The notes below the pieces were generated by a model. It saw nothing but the letters and a program-made list of their open reading frames with translations. It did no database searches and had not been told where the DNA came from. A stretch of 64,000 nt of DNA from assembly GCA_019671005.1 (NCBI GenBank), contig CM033725.1:35734678-35798677 (forward strand), in the 5' to 3' direction. The DNA comes from Hibiscus mutabilis (taxonomy: Eukaryota > Streptophyta > Magnoliopsida > Malvales > Malvaceae). Below are positions 22,091 through 33,078 of the stretch, piece after piece (within the stretch, counting starts at the first letter, position 1; each line of letters begins with the position of its first letter). The position numbers and the translations under genes were made by a program.

Positions 22091-23394
22091 GTGGTGTGAT
22101 ACAACATGTATTGCCTAAGTTGCTTAGTAGCCCATACCAATGCACAACACAACATTTGGATCAATGGTACCATTTTCACACTCGGTGAACTTCTTGCTTA
22201 AGTAGTAGATCACCCTTTCTTTCTTTCCAAAGTCATCGTGTTGTCCTAACACACATCCCATCAAATTTCAAAAACTGTCAAGTACAGGATCAACGACCTA
22301 TCTGGCACCGGTGCTACTAGGATTGGAGGGTTGGTCAAATACCCCTTAATCTTTTCTAGTGCTTCTTGACAATCTTCATCCCAAATTCCCAGATTATTCT
22401 TTCAGAGTAGTCTGAAGACGGGATCACATTTATCGGTCAACTGGGAGATGAATCGAGAAATGTTATTCAACCTTCCAAAAAATCCTCAGACTTCCTTTTG
22501 AGTTTGAGGCAGTGGGAGGTCTTGGATTGCTTTCACCTTATCGGGGTCGATCTCTATTCCTTTTTAGCTCACCACAAAACCTAAAAGCTTTGCGGATGTA
22601 ACTGTGAATGTGCATTTGGCAGGATTGAGCTTTAACTGGTACTTCCTTAATCTCCGGAAGAGTTTTCACAAATTTTGGATGTGCTCCTCCTCGGTTTGAG
22701 ACTTGGCTATCATATCATCCACGTACACCTTGATTTCTTTATTCATCAAGTCATGGAACAAGGTCACCATGGCTGTTTGATAAGTTGCACCGGCATTCTT
22801 CAATCCAAAAGGCATCACTTTGTAGCAAAATATGCCCAACATGGTCACAAAAATAGTATTTTCGATGTTTTAGGGTGCATTTTAATCTGATTGTATCCCA
22901 AAAAACCATCTATGAATGAGAACCAACCATCTTAGAAACTTTTAAGAATCCCACCTCAAACTATTTCTTTACTTCTTCTCTAACTTTTAACAGTATGTCC
23001 ATTCTCATTCTTCAGAGCTTTTGTCGGACGGGCTTGCATTCTGGCCTTATGGGGAGCTTGTGCATCACAATATTCGTGTTTAAACCCGGCATGTCTTGGT
23101 ACATCCATGCAAACACATCTTTGAATTCCAGAAGTAGTTCCACCAACTCTTGCTTAACTTTTGGTGATAGGGTACTGCCGATCTTCACTTCTTTCTTTTC
23201 TTTATCAGTCCCCAAATTCAAAATCTCTACCTTCTCTTGATGCGGAAGGATTCTTTTCTTCACTTGACACCATCCTTAACAACTCATCCAGGACCTTATC
23301 ATTCTCCTTATTTATTTTCTCCAAGCACGTGGGTTGCTCAAAATCTACTCTGAGATTAGGTTTCGTATCGTTCCTACAGTTTATATTAAGAGGT
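22091..23394 (-). pseudogene. Ogre-1 reverse transcriptase and linked RNase H
   Basis: After the intron acceptor the frame gives NINCRNDTKPNLRVDFEQP and, at 23263-23012, EFKDVFAWMYQDMPGL and HKLPIRPECKPVRQKL. The palm follows at about 22900-22666: FLGYNQIKM, YKVMPFGLKNAGATYQ and VYVDDMIAKS, with both catalytic aspartates kept. Roughly 50 codons normally lying between KPVRQKL and GYNQIKM (the KKDGK/CVDYRDLN part) are missing. The thumb and RT-linked RNase H (22600-22091) are recognisable only in pieces with many stops. Confidence 0.85.
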
Positions 23395-23623
23395 CTGCAC
23401 GATTTTGAAAGTGTGCATTGGAATAGAAAGGGATAGCTTCTGATATGAATAAATAATAAATAAATAATGAAATAATGAAATGAATGCTATGCTTACCATT
23501 TGACAAAGAAAATGTAGAAAATGTCTATTTCATTGAAAACAGATAAAATGTGACATAGCTGCCCTTTTACAAAAGATGCACGTTACTTTCGGGCAAAAGT
23601 AACGGGGTTATTCTAGGCATTAC
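23395..23623 (-). other. Ogre-1 PR-RT intron
   Basis: A donor (CAAA|GTAATG, GT at 23623-23622) follows the end of the protease/G-patch frame. An acceptor (GTGCAG, AG at 23396-23395) precedes the RT frame. Inside there are stops in all frames. Ogre elements are known to carry an intron at this place; Ogre-2 has the equivalent at 41988-42248. Splicing itself is inferred. Confidence 0.68.
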
Positions 23624-24660
23624 TTTGATTCGGTCCTAGAAACCACAGGCATGTCCACATAGGTCCAATTGTCAAGCTTTTCACCCAGGAAGCATGGGCG
23701 AATCTTGGCCAAAAGCTGGTCAATCTTGTCATCATCACAGATCACATTCATATCCATCTCTTCCAAAGCTTCAAGGATCAACTTTTCCTGGAGGCATCTT
23801 TCGCCTTCTCAGTTTGCTTCTTAGACTTCCAACTCAGGGTTTCAGATCCCACCGGATATGAAAATTCCATCAAAATCCGCATAGGTTATAGGGGCCCAAG
23901 AAATGTTCTTCCTTCTAAGTTGGGACTTCCTTTATTCTTGTCTCTTACTCCATTCTTGTCTCTTTTGCAGGAAATTGGGCCTATAGCCGAGTCCAAAACG
24001 GTCAACCTTATGGATCACACTGATGGGCTGAAGGTGTCTTTGTAATCTCCTTCCCAAGCCTTTTTTCTTCCTCGCTCCTCTTCTTAGGGTCTTAAATACC
24101 ATCATCTTGGTGCAGTTTGACAATTTAGGGCAAGAAAACTAGCTCCCTTCGACGACAAAGGTTGCGTTGACAAATTCTAAAGCCCTAAAAGCACATTCCA
24201 TTGCCTCTTCATTGGTATAGATATATGGTGTATCCAAAGTCACCGAAGCGATAATGTCTTGCTTGGCATTCACTGTAACCAACTTCCCCTCAATAACAAA
24301 CTTCAATTTCTGATGTAGTGAAGACAGGACGACACTGGCCGAATGTATCTATGGCCTTCCTAACAAACAATTATAGGATGGTCGGATATCCATAACCACA
24401 AAATTAACCATATATTTGGTAGGGCCAATGAGCAGAGGTACTTTTATCTTCCCGACCACATCTCGTTGGGTCCCATCAAAGGCTTGCACTATGTTATGAT
24501 AGGGCTTCATGCGTGAAGTGTCGACTGGTAACCGTTGTAGAGTAGCTAGCAGCATGACATTCAAAGCGGAGCCACTATCAATTAGCACTCTCGGTAACAC
24601 ATAACCCTTGCAATGAGTGGTAATGTTTAAGGCCTTGGTGGACCCCTTCCTTCCTCTGGT
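23624..24660 (-). pseudogene. Ogre-1 protease and G-patch-like segment
   Basis: The frame 24600-24349 is an aspartic protease: VLIDSGSALNVM (catalytic DSG), RLPVD, VVGKIKVPLLIG and NCLLGRP. At 24123-23932 follows a glycine-rich segment, GLGRRLQRHLQP and DRFGLGYRP, resembling the G-patch-like element found between protease and RT in this lineage. An acidic stretch ends SRTESK at the intron donor. Frame changes break it near 24350 and 24124. Confidence 0.83.
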
Positions 24661-24838
24661 ATTTCATCATCACTGAAGGTGATAAATTATCGGCGGTGAT
24701 ATGACTAATGATCCGGTCTAACTTCCAAACCGATATGTCATTGGTGACAAAATTCTAATTCAAAACCTTAAATAGCGTGTCGCGATGTTTTTCTAAGTTT
24801 AGCAAGAGATCGAGTACCAAAATCTGAGCTGGCTATTT

Positions 24839-26084
24839 TCAAAGTTGTTCCACAACGTTATACTCAATGTGTTTCAATAATCTCAAAAATTCTTGAGCTT
24901 GGGTTTCCATGACTGGTTCCTTGATCTTTGAAGGTTGCTCCTCTCTGAACCTCTTCTCGGGTTCAGTCCCGGTTTCCTTACCCTTTTCCTTTTGTTCTTT
25001 CGACGCCCTTAGATTCTTCAAAGTATAGCACCGGCCACTCCTCGTGAGATGTCCCACATCACTTACTTCTCTGGCATTTGGTTCCAAAGACCCTCATTGA
25101 GCGGATTTTGCCCCTATTTCCATATCCTCTCCTCCCTTCGAACTAGAGGATCCCAGTATTGTAATGCTTGCGATGTAATTCCATGGAACCATCTATGTAT
25201 CCTTGAAAGGAAATGATCTCGGGGTGGTAATTATAATCTTGGGAGCCACCTTTGGCGCACTTGTTTCACTTGGCTTGAGACCGAGGATAAATAGTCTTTT
25301 TGCACTGTAATTGGTGTCTTGAGCGTCTAACATACAGACTTCTGATTCCCTCCTTCCTATCTTCTTTTCAAAGAACTCAATCTCTTTGTTATCGATCATA
25401 GTTTGTATCAACTGACGGAACTCCTCACAATTTTGAATCTCATGATCCTCCGATTGATGATACTCACAATACGAGCCACAACCTTCCTTCACGATCACCA
25501 TTCCCCGGTCGATGAGGCGTGCCATGCACAATTGTTGGAAAACCTACCTCAACGGAGACTGGACTTTGGACACATTCACCCTAGCTTTTTTGGCATACTC
25601 GTCTTCAACAGCGTTCACGCCTTGACCTCCATGGTTTGATAGGGGTTTTCGGCTGTGCTTGGTTCCCCCAACTGCAATACTTTGGTCCGGATCATATTCT
25701 AAACAAACTTCTTGAATGCTATGCATTTTTCAATCAAATACCCCGGGACATCGGCATGGTACTCGTAGTGTACCTTGGGGTCATACCACGCCGGGTAAGG
25801 TGGGTTGAAAGGTGTGACATGATAAGGCCGAACTAAATCTGCCTTATACAATTGGGAGTAAAGCTCTTTGTAAGAGATTGGCAAGTGAGTGAAGGACCTA
25901 TTCTCCCTTTCCTTCTTAGGTCCCCCATCTTCTCTCTTGTTGAAGTTTCGAGAGTTCCCCGCTGTGGCTTGGGGCTGAGAGATAGTGTAGTTCTTGGCGG
26001 TCTCAAAAGTGTTTGTGTTGTTAACCTCATGATCCTTCTTCTTGTACTGTTTGCAAGAAGACTCCCCTCCGTCAATTCTTCCAC
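24839..26084 (-). pseudogene. Ogre-1 gag, nucleocapsid and linker part
   Basis: Pieces on three frames give two variant zinc knuckles. One is YEYHADVPGYLIEKC (25884-25699), with the first ligand changed to Tyr. The other is CEYHQSEDHEIQNC (25531-25193), arranged C-H-H-C instead of C-C-H-C. Downstream a charged linker (25087-24839) with EPEKRFREEQPSKI leads towards the protease. The same knuckles occur in Ogre-2. Frame breaks separate the pieces. Confidence 0.76.
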
Positions 26085-26089
26085 TTTAA

Positions 26090-27106
26090 ATGGCAGCCTT
26101 AATGCGCTCGCCGGTCATTACCATCTCCGCGAAGTTGCTAATGGGATTGTTGATCAAATGATCATAGAGTATCCTTTTTAGCGTGTCTATGAATATCGGA
26201 GAAATCTCATGCTCATGAAGTGGTGGCTGAACGTGTGTTAACACACATCACGCCACCTCTGAGCGTACTCTTAGAGGCTCTCATTGCGTCTTTGCTCCAT
26301 TCCTTGTAACGGAAGTCGATTAGGGACCATATCAGTTATGTGCTTGTACTAGTCGGTGAAAGCTTTGGCCAAATCCTTCCACGACTTGACTTGAGCTCTT
26401 GTTAGCTGGTTATACCACCTTGAAGCAGATCCCACCAAACTGTCTTGAAAGCAGTGAATCAAAACCTTCTCATTATCGGTGATCCCGACCATCTTCTGAC
26501 AAAACATGACCATGTGTGTAGTGGGGCAAGTCGTTTTATTGAACTTCTCGAATTCTAGGGTTTTGAACTTGAGCGGGATTTCCACATTTGGGACCAGAAT
26601 GAGCTCCATAGCTTTCAACCCATAAGAACCTTCCTTATCCTCCTTTACTCGAAACATTTCTTCGAGATCCTTCTAGATATCTTCCAACTGCTTTGTGAAT
26701 TTTGCCTTCATTTGGTTTAGCTTCTCCAATTCATCAAAATCTGGGATGATATCCCCAACATTCTCGACATTCCTGAAAGTCACCCCTGACTGGGCTTGGG
26801 TAGATGCACCAACATGAGAGGAAAATCCTCTTTGTGAGGGTTCGGTGAAGGGTCCACAAGAAGAGGTTCTTTAAAGATTAAGGCATAAGGGCGGTCCCCC
26901 GAGCTTTGGGCAGGATTCTCGATGGTACCTTTATCTCTCGGCTCTTGTCTTAAATGGGATGCAGCATCTGAGATATCTCTCTCATCATATCTTGTTGGGA
27001 CTTGATGATGGTCTCCCTTAACTCTTGTTGTGTTCGTTCCAGCTAACCTCTCAGATCGGCTTCCAATTTTGGAAAGCTTTCCTCCATTAGCCTTGTTCGT
27101 AAGCAA
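26090..27106 (-). pseudogene. Ogre-1 gag, capsid part
   Basis: The frame 26657-26349 has the Retrotrans_gag signature: LKFKTLEFEKFNKTT, HMVMFCQKMVG, HCFQDSLVGSASRWYNQL and SWKDLAKAFTD. It continues past a stop as YKHITDM and EQRRNESL...YAQRWRDV near 26300. The upstream piece 27106-26780 is a charged N-terminal region ending in HLPKPSQG. It would form the particle shell. A stop lies inside YAQRWRDV's tail and the frame changes twice. Confidence 0.83.
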
Positions 27107-27527
27107 GTGCGGTATGGGCGTGGAATGATTGTAATTTAAAGAACCTAAATGCTATCTTTCTAAAATAAAAAGCTTTTTTAATTAATTTTAGCAATTAAAA
27201 CAATTATGCTAATAAATGTGTTATGCATGAATGTAAAGAGCAACACTGAGTTTGGGAAATATCATCGTTAAATGACTTTCATTAAAGGAAACATTGTCTC
27301 GCTACAATAATTAAAAAACCCAACTACGCATATGATCCTAAGCTAGTATCTAGGTCGACGATCTCCCTCAAGATCCAAACAATCCTTTCTCTTTCCTTGG
27401 ATTCATCATCCACGCAATCGTGAAGCTCGGTAACATCTTCCGCTAGTATCTTTCGGGTGACCTTTTGCATCTGAACTGTCTATTGTCCCAATTCTTATTA
27501 TTGCCTCCAAATAGTGTAAGCGACGAA

Positions 27528-28229
27528 CTATAGTTGCTCCAAAGTCAGCCTCCGATACACTTGAACCACTCCCCTAAAGCTTGCCATATGGTCCTTGAGT
27601 CGTTGAACCTCAGTTTCCAATTTTTCAACACGAGCCTTCAAAGCCCGATTCTCTGAGCTACTAGCTCTTAACTTGCTGGTTAAACCCTTATTCCTGAAGA
27701 GAGACCTTTCCAAACTTTTTACTTGATCTTTCAATGCTTTGTTTTGGCGTCGTTCCTTCTCAAGCTGCCTTGAGTGAGAGGCTCATAGGTTCTCTATCTC
27801 TTGATTCAATGCAAGCACTTGGTCCTTGTGCTCGTAATACTTCCTCTTGTAGTTCTCAGTTCTTGCCTTTTCCTCTTTGAGTAGGTGCTCCAACCTTTCA
27901 CTCAGTCCATCATTCGTGACTCTCTTGCTCCTGTTTAACCTTTGCAGTTTTTGGATTTCCTCCTTCTCCAACTTAAGTTGGAGTTCTAATTCATCTTTCT
28001 TTCTCCGTAGACCCTTAATAACCCCCTGGAACTGTGTTATGTCCAACTCAAAGTTGAACCTTTCTTGATTAGCTTTCTCTTCGAGCTGACTATACCTCTT
28101 TCGTTCCTCTTTGAGCTGTTTCCTCATCAAGTCGGCCTCGGTGGAAAGCGTAGACAATCTTTCCCCTATAGACCTCCTACCATCGGGTTCAATTGGGGAA
28201 CATTGTCGTTGACACGATTGAATCGCCAC
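27528..28229 (-). pseudogene. Ogre-1 coiled-coil region upstream of gag
   Basis: Two frames (28229-27783 and 27734-27528) consist almost entirely of heptad-patterned charged helices, such as LEEKANQERFNFELDITQF and LRASSSENRALKARVEKLE. They belong to the reading frame that precedes gag in Tat/Ogre elements, following the VTPEYEEWRFNRVND motif at about 28250. A stop at about 27782 separates them. The function is unknown; the coiled coils suggest self-association. Confidence 0.72.
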
Positions 28230-28496
28230 TCTTCGTACTCGGGGGTGACCATGTAAGGATCGTTCATAATCCTAACCTGCCTTGCATTGTTCCAAGCTCA
28301 ACAAGTGTTATACACCACCCCCTTGTAGCCCTTCTCTTTCTCGTAGTCTATGTTGCACTCGTTCAATCCCTTTGTGGCCAGCACAAAATGCTTCGAACCG
28401 TACTGTCTCAAGACCAAAAGAGATGTGTAAGTTGTATGCCCTCAAAGACCAAGTAGTGGTACCCAAGAACGTTCCCCGCATCTATAAAGGATATTC
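28230..28496 (-). pseudogene. Ogre-1 ORF1, C-terminal remnant
   Basis: The minus strand reads NILYRCGERSWVPLLGL, a stop, HTTYTSLLVLRQYGSKHF and ATKGLNECNIDYE, then NDPYMVTPEYEEWR. This matches the RCGxxxxVPLLG...LRQxG part of the DUF7745-like protein at the 5' end of Tat/Ogre elements. The N-terminal two thirds are lost at the Copia LTR boundary. Confidence 0.68.
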
Positions 28497-28840
28497 TGTT
28501 GGGTCACATCGGTACACCCCATGACATAGTGGAAAAATTATCCGACGATTACCACCAGAGATCCATGTATGAGGAACGAATCGGGGTGAATAAGGGTGAA
28601 GAATTACCTATTTAAAATCTATAATTTTGAGTTCGGAAGAGATAGATATTCAACACGATTCCACGATGTCGATTCTTAAGCCGCAACAATAACGCTCCGA
28701 CCTCTACGTAGTTCACCTAGTTGAAACGAGTATATAAAAACTCTCTTAACCATTTAGAAGGGAATAGGCATATAAAAGCTCTCTAAACTATTTAGAGGAT
28801 TTTTCCTAAAAAGCATTAATGACTGCTAGATCTCTCATGC

Positions 28841-28849
28841 CTTTATATA
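28841..28849 (-). promoter_or_regulatory. Putative TATA box of Copia LTR
   Basis: The minus strand reads TATATAAAG, located near the downstream end of the LTR in transcription direction. This is sequence match only. Confidence 0.45.
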
Positions 28850-28854
28850 GCCTT

Positions 28855-29215
28855 TGTAATCCTAATTCAACTCATATTAGGATTTTAATATATATATATA
28901 TTAAATATATATAATCCCAATTTAACTTTAATTGGGATTTTAATATATATTATATATATAATCCCAATTCAACTTAATTAGGATTTTAATATATATATAT
29001 ATTAAATATATAATCCCAATTCAACTTAATTAGGATTTTAATATATATATATATTAAATATATATAATCTCAATTCAATTTTAATTAGGATTTCAATATA
29101 TATATATATTAAATATATATAATCCTAATTCAACTTTAATTAGGATTTCAATATATATATCAAATATATATAATCCCAATTCAACTTAACTAGGATTTCA
29201 ATATATATATATATT
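28855..29215. repeat. AT-rich hairpin minisatellite in Copia LTR, about 6 units
   Basis: About six units of 50-62 bp repeat AATCCCAATTCAACTTAATT, then AGGATTTTAATATATATAT and AAATATATAT. Each unit is itself an imperfect inverted repeat (AATCCYAATT...AATTAGGATT). Unit length varies through changes in the TA run. Confidence 0.85.
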
Positions 29216-30313
29216 AATTTAAATCGAATTATATTATTTATATATTAAAAGAGTCATAATTACAATAATTATTTTTATTTTAATATTTACCCAATAGTTA
29301 AATTTTATATATCAAATATATATTAATTTAACTAAATCCGTGTACAACAAATTTGCACATATATAATTCGTTTAATATATGCTCATTTCAACTGTGGGTG
29401 TGACTCTGTAGGTTCATGTAACGTTAGTAGTAAATATTAGAACATTTCTAATATTACAATCAATGAGTGACATCTAGCAATATGTCATTGTCACCTAAGT
29501 TACAAGAAACCATGATTTGACATAACATTTTCGTGATTAACTCTATTTATGTATTACATCCTTTTGTCCTTTATATCTAGATTGGACAAAAGTCATGGAA
29601 CAGTCACACTTGTATAGTCCATCTATTGTTTCTTGATAGCTAGAGTAGACAATTATAAACGAATAACTATGATATCTCATATCAACTTATTCGAGCATGA
29701 CCATGCATTTCTAGTCTCGCTCAATCAAGTGGCCTACGATATTACTCCTATTATGTAGGAGTGACAAATCCTATCTTAATCAACCATATTCCACTACATA
29801 GATTGTAACATATCCAATATCAGTCTTTATAGTGTAGTCAGTTACGACACACGTTTGACCATATCAAAATTTGTCATTCACGATGTTGATGATTTTAAGT
29901 CTGAGGATCATACATATAGTTATCAATACGAGCAATGTTGTGACTGTCACATAATAATCCAAGAAACATGCTCATAGCAGGTCAGTCCAGTATGTTCTCT
30001 AACACATACTTATGTATTGATTTTGACATCTCCATGTCAATGACAACACTTTGTCATCAATCAACTACATATTAGTCTTAATGCATTATTGTTTTCCATG
30101 CTCACAATAATACTCGACTAAGGACATTTTAGAATAACCATATTATTCTAAGGACTTTATAATAATTCAGTTTATTTATGCACGCAAAATTGTAACTAAA
30201 AATAATAATGGAAATGCCTCTTTATGAATAAACAATGTAAAACAAATGTCATTTAGAATCATCTTATGATCGGTCTTTGGCCATACTCTAACAATCTCCC
30301 ACTAGCACTAAGA

Positions 30314-31998
30314 CTAATCACTCATGTATCTAATACGAAGTGACTTAGTGTGACGATCATGTTTCTGCTGCATCAGAGGCTTTGTCAGTGGATCGACAAT
30401 GTTATCATTTGTTGGTACCCTACATATTTCCACATCTCCTCGATCTATGATTTCTCGAATGAGATGGTAACGCCTAAGTATGTGCTTGGATCGTTTGTGA
30501 GATCTGGGTTCCTTTTCTTGTGTGATGGCTCTGTTGTTATCACAACGTAGATCTATAGCATTCAAAATACTTGGCACAACCCCTAGTTCAGATATGAACT
30601 TCTTGATCCTAACACCCTCTTTTGTAGCATCGCATGCTACAATATACTCGACTTCTATTGTAGAATCAACTACTGTATCTTGCTTTAAACCTTTCCAGCT
30701 CATAGCGCCTCCATTAAGGCATAACAAAAAAAACTCGATTGCAATCGTGAATCATCCTTATCGGTTTGAAATCTGATATCAGTATAACCTTTTATACTTA
30801 GCTCTTCCTTACCTCCATATATAAGGAATGTATCCTTAGTTCTTCTTAAGTACTTAAGGATGTTTTTAACTACGACCCAGTGACCTTCACCGGGATCTAC
30901 TCGGTATCGACTTGTCATACTTAAAGCGTATGATACATTTAGACGAGTACATAACATGGCATACATGATAGATCCAATTGATGAAGCATATGGAATCTTA
31001 CTCATTTGCTCTCTTTCCTAAGATGTTAAAGGAAACATTTCCTTCGAGAGTGAAATTTCATGTCTCATAGGTAAGAACCCTTTTCTTTTGGATTCTTCCA
31101 TACTGAATCTTTTCAGTACTTCTTCTATGTATGTATTTTGACTCAGTCCTAGAAGTCATCTTGATTTATCTCTACAGATCTTGACTCCTAATATGTATGT
31201 TGCCTTACCCAAGTTTTTCATGGAAAATAATTTTCCTAACCAAGTTTTCATAGATTGTAAGCTAGATATGCCATTTCCTATTATTAGTATGTCATCCACA
31301 TACATTACCAAGAATATGACAGTGCTCCCACTAATTTTCCTGAAAACACATGACTCATCTTCATTTTTGATAAAATCAAACTCTTTGATTGCATCGTTAA
31401 AACGAAGATTCCAACTTCGAGAAGCTTGCTTCAATCCATAAATGGACCTTTGTAGCTTGCATATTTTTTCACCATCTTTTGGATCGACAAAACCTTCAGG
31501 TTGTGTCATGTACACATCCTCATCTAGTTTTCTATTAAGGAAAACAGTTTTAGCATCCATTTGCCATAACACATAATCATAAGATGCAGCTATCACAAGT
31601 AAGATCTAGATGGATTTAAACATAGCAATAGGTGAAAAGGTTTCATCATAGTCTATACCAGGAATTTGACCAAGACCCTTAGCGACTAATCGCACTTTGT
31701 ATGTTTGTACATTACCATCCATGTTAGTTTTCTTTTTGAAAACACATTTGCACCCTATGGGCTTAACCCCTAGAGGTGGGTCTACCAAGGTCCAAACTTG
31801 GTTTTCTAACATGGAATCCATCTCGAATTTCATGGCCTCTAGCCATTTCTCAAAGTCTGGGCCCGTCACTGCTTCTTGATAAGTTCTAGGCTCATCTTGA
31901 TCCATGAAGAGAACATCACCATGCAATATGACAAGAAATCTATATTTCTCAGGCGTATTGCATTCTCTCAAAGATCTTCGCAGTTGTTGTGTTTCCAA
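30314..31998 (-). pseudogene. Ty1/Copia reverse transcriptase and RNase H (5'-truncated pol)
   Basis: Frames in order give the RT start (31998-31606) with KWLEAMKFEMDSMLENQVWT and KVRLVAKGLGQIPGIDYDET. The palm and thumb (31596-31156) show DAKTVFLNRKLDEDVYMTQP, YGLKQASRSWN and the catalytic MYVDDILIIGN. The connection (31005-30700) has YASSIGSIMYAMLCTR and the RNase H (30727-30314) has SWKGLKQDTVVDSTIEVEY, LRCDNN and the NDNIVDPLTKPL ending. The style fits the Tork-like group. Gag, protease and integrase are absent, since the element is cut at about 32011 next to dioxygenase copy B. Stops near 31600 and 31010 and a frameshift near 30710 inactivate it, although YVDD is intact. Confidence 0.93.
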
Positions 31999-32030
31999 AA
32001 CTGTTGAATGTTTCTCTCAAAGATCTTCAC

Positions 32031-32898
32031 ATTGGTTTACATCTTCATATCTACAACAAGAACAAAATCATCATAATTCAAACTATTAACATATAAATGA
32101 AACAAAAACATCCATTTTAATTCTAAGTCATAACTCTAAATTCTAAATCCTAAACCTTAAACCCTTAAATATACACTCTACCCTTAATTCTTTAAACTCT
32201 CACCCAAAGTTCTAACCCTAAATCTTAACGCTAAACATCAAACTTAATTTTGTAGTGTGTGGCATAAATAAGGGGACCAAAAAGGATAGAGGGTTTCTAC
32301 TCTTTTACCTAAACAAAAATCACGTCCCTTCTCGGTGTCCTTTTCTATGCCCAACACTAAAAATTTAAATTCTAAGCCTACTAAACCTTAAATAATAAAC
32401 TTTTAAAATACACCCTAACCCTAACCCTAACCCTAAATCTTAACCTTAAACCTCAAACCTAATTTTTTTGATGTGGAGGCATAAATAGGGGCACAAAAAC
32501 GGTCAATAATTTCTACTATATTTTACCTTCCTTGAAGGAGAGCATCTTTAAGCAAAGTATCAAACTCTGAAGCCTAGGGAAGGACAACACCATCCAAGTC
32601 TTGACTAAGGACCTCCAAGTTATGAGTGGCAGCTCCAGAACCCATGATGAGAACACCTTCATCTTTGAGTGGGGCTAAAGCCTTTCCCAAGTTGTAGTGA
32701 TAATACCGTCCCTTTCTGATTGAACTGAGAGTTGCAGACTGGGATATTAGCCTCTGGATACATGAGGAAGAGTGGAACCCAAGCACCATGGTCTAGCCCA
32801 CGTTCTTTATCTTGATCAACACGCTCAAAACCAGATGCCATAAGCAATTCCTTAACTTTTAGTGCCAACTCTGGTGCCCCTGGTGCTGGATATTTCAA
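32031..32898 (-). pseudogene. DODA-like: LigB/DODA-like dioxygenase, copy B (partial)
   Basis: Exon 2 spans 32898-32527 with the same acceptor (GCAG) and donor (AAG|GTAAAA) as copy A. It reads LKYPAPGAPELALKVKELL and RGLDHGAWVP, then a one-base loss in the VCQLS codons shifts the frame. GRYYHYNLGKALAPLKDEG follows, and GVVLP runs into a TAG where copy A has Trp. Intron 2 carries an internal duplication and telomere-like tracts. Only the first codons of exon 3 (YEDVNQ, about 32058-32031) remain before Copia sequence. Upstream, intron 1 is interrupted by the Athila element at 33079 and resumes at 60656. Exon 1 was not found. It is clearly a pseudogene and a duplicate of 13505-15062. Confidence 0.9.
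32140..32460. repeat. Telomere-like tracts and internal duplication in copy B intron 2
   Basis: CCTAAACCTTAAACCC-like sequence at 32140-32200 and a CCCTAA x4 run at 32411-32435 lie in two roughly 200-bp repeats of the intron (about 32095-32310 and 32350-32530). Each repeat ends in GGCATAAATAxGGG...TTTCTACT-like sequence. Copy A has one such unit. Confidence 0.65.
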
Positions 32899-33078
32899 CT
32901 GCTAACAACAAAATAAGTTGTTTTTTACTCAAATTAGAAAATGTTGGTAATGCAAAGAAGCAAGCCCTACTTTGGTTAGATATTAGACTTTTATTGTGTT
33001 TAAATATAATCTTTTAAAATAACTCTTATTGAGTGATTAAAAAATGTCTTATGAACATGTGTCATCGATGTTGCATGC

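Larger units (their letters stand above)
16955..28496 (-). mobile_element. Ogre-1: truncated Ogre/Tat Ty3/Gypsy element
   Basis: A minus-strand element running from a partial N-terminal reading frame (28496) through coiled coils, gag, protease, G-patch-like segment, RT, RNase H, extra RNase H and integrase (end 20106) to a repetitive 3' region and a partial 3' LTR (16955-18603). The LTR begins TGTAATCACT next to a purine tract and matches the solo LTR at 8187-9865. Both ends are missing: the LTR lacks its 3' half, and the 5' LTR and leader are lost where Copia LTR sequence begins. Stops and frameshifts occur in nearly every domain, and about 50 RT codons are deleted. Confidence 0.9.
28497..30293 (-). 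mobile_element. 3' LTR of a Ty1/Copia element
   Basis: On the minus strand the LTR begins TGTTAGAGTATGG at 30293, right after the polypurine tract AGTGGGAGAT (near 30294-30305). It can be ended at CCCAACA (28497), giving TGTT/AACA termini. It contains a TATA-like TATATAAAG (28849-28841) and a tandem array of hairpin units (28855-29215). It belongs to the pol fragment at 30314-31998. The left end is where Ogre-1 homology stops, so it is inferred; no 5' partner is present for comparison. Confidence 0.75.
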
